Shown: positions 14,982 to 20,105 of the stretch, piece after piece
How the letters are laid out: each line of letters opens with the position of its first letter
How positions within the stretch are numbered: position 1 is the stretch's first letter
Assembly: GCA_002373975.1 (NCBI GenBank)
Contig: DFKZ01000041.1
Coordinates: 945 to 21,049, forward strand
Source: Lachnospiraceae bacterium UBA3632
GTDB lineage: Bacteria > Bacillota > Clostridia > Lachnospirales > Lachnospiraceae
Reading direction: 5' to 3'
DNA length: 20,105 bases
Position numbers and translations under genes: made by a program
Notes under the pieces: model-generated
Databases searched by the model: none
What the model saw: the letters and a program-made list of their open reading frames with translations, nothing else
Told to the model about the DNA's origin: nothing

Positions 14982-17222
14982 TCAGGCCTTCATGTATTCA
15001 AGTTCACCTTCGATCTCGCTCGGAACGGGTACGCCAAGGTTCTTTGTCTTTTGGATGATGTTCTCGAACCTGTGGATCTTCTGAGCCTGGTGCTTTTCGT
15101 AATATTCGATATGATCTTTGAACGAGGGGTTCTGTGCAAGCTTTGCTCTCACCTGCGCAGGGAAAGGACAATACTTTGAAAAAATGGTCCTGGCCACCTT
15201 ATTAAGCCTCGGCGATCCGTCGCTCTCGTATGCCACCCATACCATATAATCCATGACAAACATTTCTTTGAAGCTGTTCTTTGCCCTCTGAAGCTGCAGC
15301 TTTATCTTTTCCTTTGCATCCGGAGTAAGGTCATGGTTTTTCCTGTAAAACTGTGCAAAGTCAAAGTATTCGCTGGTAAGTGAAGGATCCGTGACATCAT
15401 TCCATCTCGCACCCTGCACTCTCTTGCACATCTCCCAGCGATACTCACCGCACATGTGCAGCATCTGAACCTTTATATCTTCCAGATCGAATACCGGAAG
15501 CATAAAACGTGAATGTGTATTTCTTGCTCTTCCCTGTATCTCCTGCCAGAAAAGAGATCTGGTTCCCACATTGGGCAGAAGTATAAAGTCGGGAAGCATC
15601 TCAAAATTGATATACTCTCCCTTGATCCCGGCTTTTTCGTTTGAATACACCGTGTCTCTGTAGAACAGCTGGAAGTCCAGTTTTCTAACCGCTTCCAGGC
15701 ACTCCAGAGTCCTTCCCGCCGTCACAAGATCATCCGGAAGTGTCTTCATGACGTTAACGCTGTTAAACACCGGGCAGAAAATGGTGATAAGTCCGAATGT
15801 AACCTTATTGGCGGTAAGGAACATGTTCTTAAGCTCATACTTGACCATGGCCTCACGGTCATTCATAGCCTTCTTTTCCTGCTCGGCAGTGATCTGATTC
15901 TTAACCTTCTGCTCATGCACAAAGGCTTCGTAATCAATATCGAAATCATTCTTGCTGGGAAGCCTCTGTCCGTTGTATATAGCCTCAAGCCATTCAAAGA
16001 ACGTAAACACTCCGTCATGGGGTGCTGTGTATCCGCTGCCGGCTTTTTCGTACAGATAGAAAAGATCCTCTTTGGTGCAGAGTTCCTCGTCCATATATCC
16101 GAATTCAAGGAACATCAGTATCACCTTTGTGGGCGGATGTCCCTTCAGCACTTTAAGTGCCACGGCTTCATAGAATTTATAGAAATAGTTGGTAATATCA
16201 AGCCTTATATGCCTGCTGGCATCATCCTGTCCTCTGGGATCTGCCAGATTCTTGTAGGAAATAAGGAGCGACTTGAAATCATTGACCGTCTTTTCGTCAA
16301 ATCCTCCGAAATCAAGGATCTGATCCACGGAATTCTCGAGAAGCTTGAATATTTCCTTCTCATCCTCGGAATGATCCTCGCGGAGCTTTGCCCTCTCGAT
16401 CTTCATCTCAAAAGCGGAAGTTCTCTCAAAGTACCTGTTCGCATTTATATAAAGCTTTTTGTTCAAAAAGCTCTCAAGTTCCTGAATCTTGGATAATATC
16501 TGATCCGATACGGCCGAAAATGCCGTGCTGAAATAGCTGTCCGTAAGAATCCCGTAAAGATCTTTTCCCGGTTCATCAAGAAGATAATGGCCTATTGTGG
16601 CAAGATAAGCAAACACCTTTTTTGATCCAAGCACAACCGCTCTCGAATCCCTTGAAAGCTTGCGTATGAATACATCAAGAAATTCGGGCGATACTTTTCT
16701 TCCGTCGGTTATAACGGTTGAAATATCGTTGTAATAACCCTTGATATGTTCGCTGACATCGGTATCATCCACCATCTCGCCCTGAGTGAACAATCCGTCA
16801 AGAGGAGTCGGATTAACCCCAACTTTTACGCAAAGCGATCTGTAGAATTCATAGTATTCCACAGCAAGAGTGTATACTCCTTTAGCCTCTCCAATATTCT
16901 TAAAAAGCTGATCGCTGCATTCAAGGATCTGTCTGATGGCACTCTTGTATATGTATGCAGAAAAATCATTCTTTTTCTGAAGCATCGCAAAGAAGCTGTC
17001 GAGTGGGATCGGAATGATGGTAGTATCTTCGCTAGCCATGTAGCTGAAAAAATGCGCGTCAAATCCCACCTCCATGCATCCTATGACATCGCCCTTGGTA
17101 AGTGTCATCTTGATGCCCGGAGCCGATGCCATGACCTCTCCTTCCGTAATGAGAAAGAGCATATCGTTATTCTGGGATGAGCTTACGATTATCTCGCTTT
17201 TTTCAATAGTCTTTGAAGCCAT
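14982..17222 (-). CDS. Uncharacterised 746-residue protein with cyclic-nucleotide-binding-like N-terminus
   Basis: 746 residues, soluble, with no signal peptide or membrane helix. Residues about 5-85 have the beta-roll pattern of cyclic-nucleotide-binding domains (NDMLFLITEGEV... LTKGDVIGCMEVG... TTIIPIPLDSFFAML), in the usual order of strands. The phosphate-binding cassette (GE-x-A-L...R) is not recognisable; GCMEVGFDAHFF stands there. Ligand binding may therefore be lost or altered. The remaining 650 residues are mostly helical with a Lys/Glu-rich helix at 434-467, and I do not recognise them. The C-terminal third has dense conserved-looking motifs (GTRSLFWQEIQGRAR 553-567, CGEYRWEMCKR 591-601, RLNKVAR 672-678, KYCPFP 683-688). 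There is no helix-turn-helix, so it is not a Crp/Fnr regulator. It is the first gene of the ABC-transporter/EAL operon. The ribosome site is weak (AAAGGTTAG). Confidence 0.8.
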   Translation of the reverse strand: MASKTIEKSEIIVSSSQNNDMLFLITEGEVMASAPGIKMTLTKGDVIGCMEVGFDAHFFSYMASEDTTIIPIPLDSFFAMLQKKNDFSAYIYKSAIRQILECSDQLFKNIGEAKGVYTLAVEYYEFYRSLCVKVGVNPTPLDGLFTQGEMVDDTDVSEHIKGYYNDISTVITDGRKVSPEFLDVFIRKLSRDSRAVVLGSKKVFAYLATIGHYLLDEPGKDLYGILTDSYFSTAFSAVSDQILSKIQELESFLNKKLYINANRYFERTSAFEMKIERAKLREDHSEDEKEIFKLLENSVDQILDFGGFDEKTVNDFKSLLISYKNLADPRGQDDASRHIRLDITNYFYKFYEAVALKVLKGHPPTKVILMFLEFGYMDEELCTKEDLFYLYEKAGSGYTAPHDGVFTFFEWLEAIYNGQRLPSKNDFDIDYEAFVHEQKVKNQITAEQEKKAMNDREAMVKYELKNMFLTANKVTFGLITIFCPVFNSVNVMKTLPDDLVTAGRTLECLEAVRKLDFQLFYRDTVYSNEKAGIKGEYINFEMLPDFILLPNVGTRSLFWQEIQGRARNTHSRFMLPVFDLEDIKVQMLHMCGEYRWEMCKRVQGARWNDVTDPSLTSEYFDFAQFYRKNHDLTPDAKEKIKLQLQRAKNSFKEMFVMDYMVWVAYESDGSPRLNKVARTIFSKYCPFPAQVRAKLAQNPSFKDHIEYYEKHQAQKIHRFENIIQKTKNLGVPVPSEIEGELEYMKA

Positions 17223-17257
17223 ATCTCTAACCTTTTTTCACAGTTTAGGGGGCAGAT

Positions 17258-17286
17258 GAGCCGGGGTGTCTAAAACATCCCGGCTC
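17258..17286. promoter_or_regulatory. Strong hairpin in the kdgK to transporter-operon gap
   Basis: GAGCCGGG-A-TGT and ACA-C-CCCGGCTC form an 11-bp stem with one A-C mismatch and loop TTTAG on the minus strand. There is no T tract on either side. It starts about 4 nt after the predicted transcription start of the downstream operon, so it may be a 5'-end stabilising stem-loop, or a terminator-like element for kdgK. Confidence 0.5.
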
Positions 17287-17296
17287 AGACTATTTA

Positions 17297-17325
17297 ATAA
17301 TACTACTATTTTGCATAAAATACAA
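17297..17325 (-). promoter_or_regulatory. Candidate promoter of the transporter/EAL operon
   Basis: On the minus strand, -35-like TTGTAT (17325-17320), 17-base spacer, -10 TATTAT (17302-17297). The -35 box is weak (3 of 6), which would fit an activator-dependent promoter. It lies in the 148-bp gap after kdgK and before the 746-residue protein. Confidence 0.45.
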
Positions 17326-17370
17326 ATGTTTCCGACAATACTCTCATGCGGAAAAAGACAGCTGCCAATT

Positions 17371-18468
17371 CTATCTCTGAACTCTTGCTCCCGCTCCGCC
17401 CATAAGCGCTTCAACTTCCTTCTTGGATGCCATGGTGGTATCTCCGGGAGTGGTCATTGCAAGTGCGCCGTGCGCTGCACCGTATTCAACAGCAAGCTTT
17501 GCATCGCCGGTGGTCATAAGGCCGTAAACAAGGCCGGATGCAAATGAATCTCCTCCGCCTACGCGGTCCATGATCTCGAGTCCGTCATACTGCTTAGCCT
17601 TGTATATCTCGCCGTCAGCCCAGCAGATAGCGCTCCAGTCATTAACCGTAGCTGTCTTAACCTGGCGCAGTGTGGTAGCGACTGCCTTGAAATTGGGATA
17701 TGTCTTGGCAGCTTCGTTGATCATCTTCTTGTATCCGTCAAGATTAAGAGTCTTGAGGTTTGCATCATTTCCTTCGATCTCGAAACCGAGGCATGCAGTG
17801 AAGTCTTCCTCGTTTCCGATCATTACATCGACGTATTTCGCGATCTCTTTATTTACTTCCTGAGCCTTGGCCTGACCGCCTATAGCGCTCCACATTGAAG
17901 GGCGGTAATTGAGGTCGTAAGAAACTATTGTGCCGTACTTCTTTGCGGTCTTGATAGCCTCAAGCACTGTCTCGCATGACTGCTCGGAAAGTGCTGCGTA
18001 GATACCGCCTGTGTGAAGCCATCTAACGCCAAGCTCTCCGAAGATGTGATCAAAATCAAAATCAGCGGGAGTAGCTTTTGAAATAGCTGTATTTGCTCTG
18101 TCGGAGCATCCTACCGCACCTCTGATGCCGAAGCCTCTCTCTGTAAAATTGAGTCCGTTTCTGCATACGCGTCCGATTCCGTCAGTGGGCATCCACTTGA
18201 TAAGTGATGTGTCTACACCGCCCTGAAGAATGAAATCTTCCATGAGCTTTCCGACTTCATTATCGGCAAAAGCGGTGATGACTGCGGTCTTTAAGCCGAA
18301 GCATCTTCTGAGGCCTCTTACCACGTTATATTCTCCGCCGCCTTCCCATGCTCTGAAATATCTGGCAGTTCTGATCCTTCCTTCACCGGGATCGAGTCGG
18401 AGCATAACTTCTCCGAGTGATACCGCATCGTAGGTGCATTCTTCTGCAGGTCTGAGATTTAAATTCAT
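17371..18468 (-). CDS. kdgK: PfkB-family sugar kinase, probably 2-keto-3-deoxygluconate kinase
   Basis: 365 residues. It is likely to phosphorylate 2-keto-3-deoxygluconate to KDPG with ATP in uronate degradation. PfkB features: N-terminal SLGEVMLRLDPGEGRIRTAR, the first signature around GGGEYNVVRGLRRCFG (43-58), substrate-domain YDLNYRPSMW (184-193), and the second signature DRVGGGDSFASGLVYGLM (301-318) with catalytic Asp307 and its anion hole. The RYFRAWEGGGEYNV form and the context beside uxaC support KDG kinase rather than ribo- or fructokinase; this part is inference. The start has AAGGAG 7 bases upstream. It is slightly longer than the 310-340 typical, with a short glycine-rich C-terminal tail. 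The upstream gap holds a structured repeat-like element. Confidence 0.85.
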   Translation of the reverse strand: MNLNLRPAEECTYDAVSLGEVMLRLDPGEGRIRTARYFRAWEGGGEYNVVRGLRRCFGLKTAVITAFADNEVGKLMEDFILQGGVDTSLIKWMPTDGIGRVCRNGLNFTERGFGIRGAVGCSDRANTAISKATPADFDFDHIFGELGVRWLHTGGIYAALSEQSCETVLEAIKTAKKYGTIVSYDLNYRPSMWSAIGGQAKAQEVNKEIAKYVDVMIGNEEDFTACLGFEIEGNDANLKTLNLDGYKKMINEAAKTYPNFKAVATTLRQVKTATVNDWSAICWADGEIYKAKQYDGLEIMDRVGGGDSFASGLVYGLMTTGDAKLAVEYGAAHGALAMTTPGDTTMASKKEVEALMGGAGARVQR

Positions 18469-18527
18469 TTTCTTTCTCCTTGTTTATTCTAAGATTTTAT
18501 AATTCTTTATATTTATCTTTTAGTTAC

Positions 18528-18676
18528 GCAAGCACGCACAAATGTATGCTTCGAGCACCGCTTCGCAGCTATGGGTCTTCGAGCAGCGGTACTAACTTCG
18601 AACTTCGTTTCACTCGTTCTCAGTAAGTGCCGGCCTCAGACACATTGCTCTCAGCATAGCATTTGCACGTACTTGC
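18528..18676. repeat. 149-bp structured intergenic element with imperfect terminal inverted repeats
   Basis: GCAAGCACGCACAAATG-TATGCT (18528-18550) is the imperfect inverse of the right end (18653-18676): 20 of 23 aligned bases agree, with one gap. Inside are a second stem, ACCGCT with AGCGGT, two TTCGAGCA copies, several further CTTCG motifs, and three CTCAG units 15-16 bases apart. It fills the uxaC-kdgK gap, is G+C-richer than the flanking AT-rich DNA, and has no ORF. The organisation is like a short non-autonomous interspersed repeat or a structured RNA. No second copy is present in this window and no clear target-site duplication is seen. Confidence 0.6.
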
Positions 18677-18690
18677 TTTTTCTGAATAAG

Positions 18691-20097
18691 TCATTGAGTT
18701 TCAAGCATATTGAACTTGAAGTACCTTACCGCGTTATTATAAGATATATCCTTCACGATCTCGCCAAGGATATCGTAGTCCTCCGGGAACTCTCCGTTCT
18801 CAACCCATGTTCCAAGCAGATTGCAGAGTATACGTCTGAAATACTCGTGCCTTGTGTATGAAAGGAAGCTCCTTGAATCCGTAAGCATTCCCACAAATCC
18901 TGACAGATTACCCAGATTTGCAAGTGAAGTCATCTGATCCTGCATACCGACCTTGTGATCATTGAACCACCATGCACTTCCCTGCTGGATCTTCGCAACC
19001 GCATCACTGTTCTGGAAACATCCCAGGATAGTTCCTATAGCCTGATTATCATTCGGATTCAGACTGTAAAGGATCGTTCTGGGAAGCGAATCCTTTTTGA
19101 TCAGATTGTTGAGAAAATCTGCTGTCTGTGATGAAGGAGCATAATTGTTTATACAGTCATATCCGGTATCGGGCCCCAGCTTCTCGTACATAGGAGTATT
19201 GTTGTCTCTCTTACATCCGTAATGAAGCTGCATTACCCAGTCGCGCTTTGTGTATTCGCCTGCCACAAAAGTCATGAAGGCAGTCTTAAACTGCATCTCT
19301 TCCTTGCGGCTGATAGGATCCTTGATAAGAGCTTTTCTGAAGATCGCTTCAAGTTCCTCGTCATCTGCGGGCTCATACATTACATACTCAAGAGCATGAT
19401 CGGAAACGATACATCCGTTCTCCGCAAAATAATCCATTCTCTTGACAAGTGCCTTCTTAAGATCCACAAACGAACGGATAGTTATCCCGCTTACCTCCGC
19501 AAGCTTTTTAACATAATCAACATAATCGGGCTTTTCAAGATTCATCGCCTTGTCGGGGCGCCATGCGGGAAGGACCTTTGTTTCAAACGATTTATCTTCC
19601 CTGATGACCTTATGCCATTCGAGTGTGTCGATGGGATCATCCGTAGTACAGATAAGAGTAACTCCCGACTGCTTTATAATATTTCTTACAGACATTGAAG
19701 GCTCTGCAAGCTTTTTGTTGCAAAGCTCCCACACTTCCTCGGCCGTCTTTGCGCTGAGTGCACCGGTGTATCCGAAGTATCTCTGAAGCTCCAGATGTGA
19801 CCAGTGATAAAGAGGATTGCCGATGGCCTTTCCAAGACATTCTGCCCATTTAAGGAACTTCTCCTTATCGGATGCATCTCCCGTAATGAACTTTTCATCG
19901 ACTCCGCATGAACGCATAAAGCGCCATTTATAGTGGTCTCCGCCAAGCCATACCTGGGTGATATTATCAAACTGCCTGTCCTGAGCTATCTCCTTGGGAT
20001 TAATGTGGCAGTGATAATCCAGCACCGGCATTTTTTCCGCATAATCGTGGAAAAGCTTCTTTGCACATTCCGACTGAAGCAGAAAATCCTTGTCCAT
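18691..20097 (-). CDS. uxaC: Glucuronate isomerase (uronate isomerase)
   Basis: 468 residues, the normal family length, complete. It converts D-glucuronate to D-fructuronate and D-galacturonate to D-tagaturonate, the first step of intracellular uronate breakdown. It is an amidohydrolase-fold TIM barrel: the metal-binding HxH is H29/H31 in MPVLDYHCHINPKEIAQD. Also visible are WLGGDHYKWRFMRSCGV, TLICTTDDPIDTLEWH, LHYGCKRDNNT, and the C-terminal GMLTDSRSFLSYTRHEYFRR with the active-site Asp. All are characteristic of UxaC. The ATG is 8 bases from the window edge, so its ribosome site and promoter are outside. It precedes kdgK in the same direction, consistent with a uronate catabolic cluster that may continue beyond the right end. 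Confidence 0.96.
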   Translation of the reverse strand: MDKDFLLQSECAKKLFHDYAEKMPVLDYHCHINPKEIAQDRQFDNITQVWLGGDHYKWRFMRSCGVDEKFITGDASDKEKFLKWAECLGKAIGNPLYHWSHLELQRYFGYTGALSAKTAEEVWELCNKKLAEPSMSVRNIIKQSGVTLICTTDDPIDTLEWHKVIREDKSFETKVLPAWRPDKAMNLEKPDYVDYVKKLAEVSGITIRSFVDLKKALVKRMDYFAENGCIVSDHALEYVMYEPADDEELEAIFRKALIKDPISRKEEMQFKTAFMTFVAGEYTKRDWVMQLHYGCKRDNNTPMYEKLGPDTGYDCINNYAPSSQTADFLNNLIKKDSLPRTILYSLNPNDNQAIGTILGCFQNSDAVAKIQQGSAWWFNDHKVGMQDQMTSLANLGNLSGFVGMLTDSRSFLSYTRHEYFRRILCNLLGTWVENGEFPEDYDILGEIVKDISYNNAVRYFKFNMLETQ

Positions 20098-20105
20098 AAA
20101 TGCTT

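Noticed and set aside
15915..16496. Plus-strand open frame of 193 codons opposite the 746-aa protein gene
   Set aside because: No ribosome site or recognisable protein features. A shadow of the coding frame on the other strand.
14982..17222. Reading the 746-aa protein as a Crp/Fnr transcription factor
   Set aside because: There is no helix-turn-helix after the N-terminal domain, and the protein is three times longer than Crp-type regulators.
1..20105. CRISPR arrays, rRNA, insertion sequences, phage genes
   Set aside because: No regularly spaced direct repeats, transposase or integrase frames, or rRNA-like sequence were seen on either strand.

Overview
This window looks like chromosome from a Gram-positive anaerobe of the Lachnospiraceae (Butyrivibrio/Pseudobutyrivibrio type). 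The evidence is moderate G+C, strong AGGAGG-like ribosome binding sites, a DUF5688 protein (a family I associate with this group), a yqeG-aroE-aroK-aroQ-efp run, glutamate dehydrogenase, and lipoproteins with clear lipoboxes. The genus assignment is inference. Every gene except one (DUF2971, 6169-6999) lies on the minus strand, so the minus-strand order is read from high to low coordinates.

Right part (17.2-20.1 kb): uxaC (glucuronate isomerase) and kdgK (2-keto-3-deoxygluconate kinase) belong to uronic acid catabolism. The 222-bp gap between them carries a roughly 149-bp structured element with imperfect terminal inverted repeats. It looks like a short interspersed repeat or a structured RNA element.

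Centre (8.2-17.2 kb): this is the most unusual region, a probable six-gene operon. In order it encodes a 746-residue uncharacterised protein with a cyclic-nucleotide-binding-like N-terminus, a MalK/UgpC-type ABC ATPase, a MalF-like permease, a MalG-like permease, a solute-binding lipoprotein with an extra C-terminal membrane helix and basic tail, and a c-di-GMP phosphodiesterase (EAL) fused to a beta-helix-like C-terminal half. The spacing is tight (4-bp overlap, then 20-49 bp gaps), with no internal terminator visible. Together they look like a carbohydrate ABC transporter wired to nucleotide second-messenger signalling. I do not recognise this as a described system.

Between 6.1 and 8.2 kb are an isolated plus-strand DUF2971 gene and a convergent minus-strand lipoprotein gene (Val-heptad coiled coil plus two OB-like domains). 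They share a bidirectional terminator.

Left part (0-6.1 kb): yqeG, aroE, aroK and aroQ (shikimate pathway steps) and efp (elongation factor P) are followed by a terminator. Then come a DUF5688 gene, a tRNA-Arg(CCG), a membrane-anchored protein with two SH3b domains, a terminator, and the first 90 codons of gdhA running off the left edge. No intergenic stretch exceeds 300 bases, and no CRISPR array, insertion sequence or rRNA is visible.
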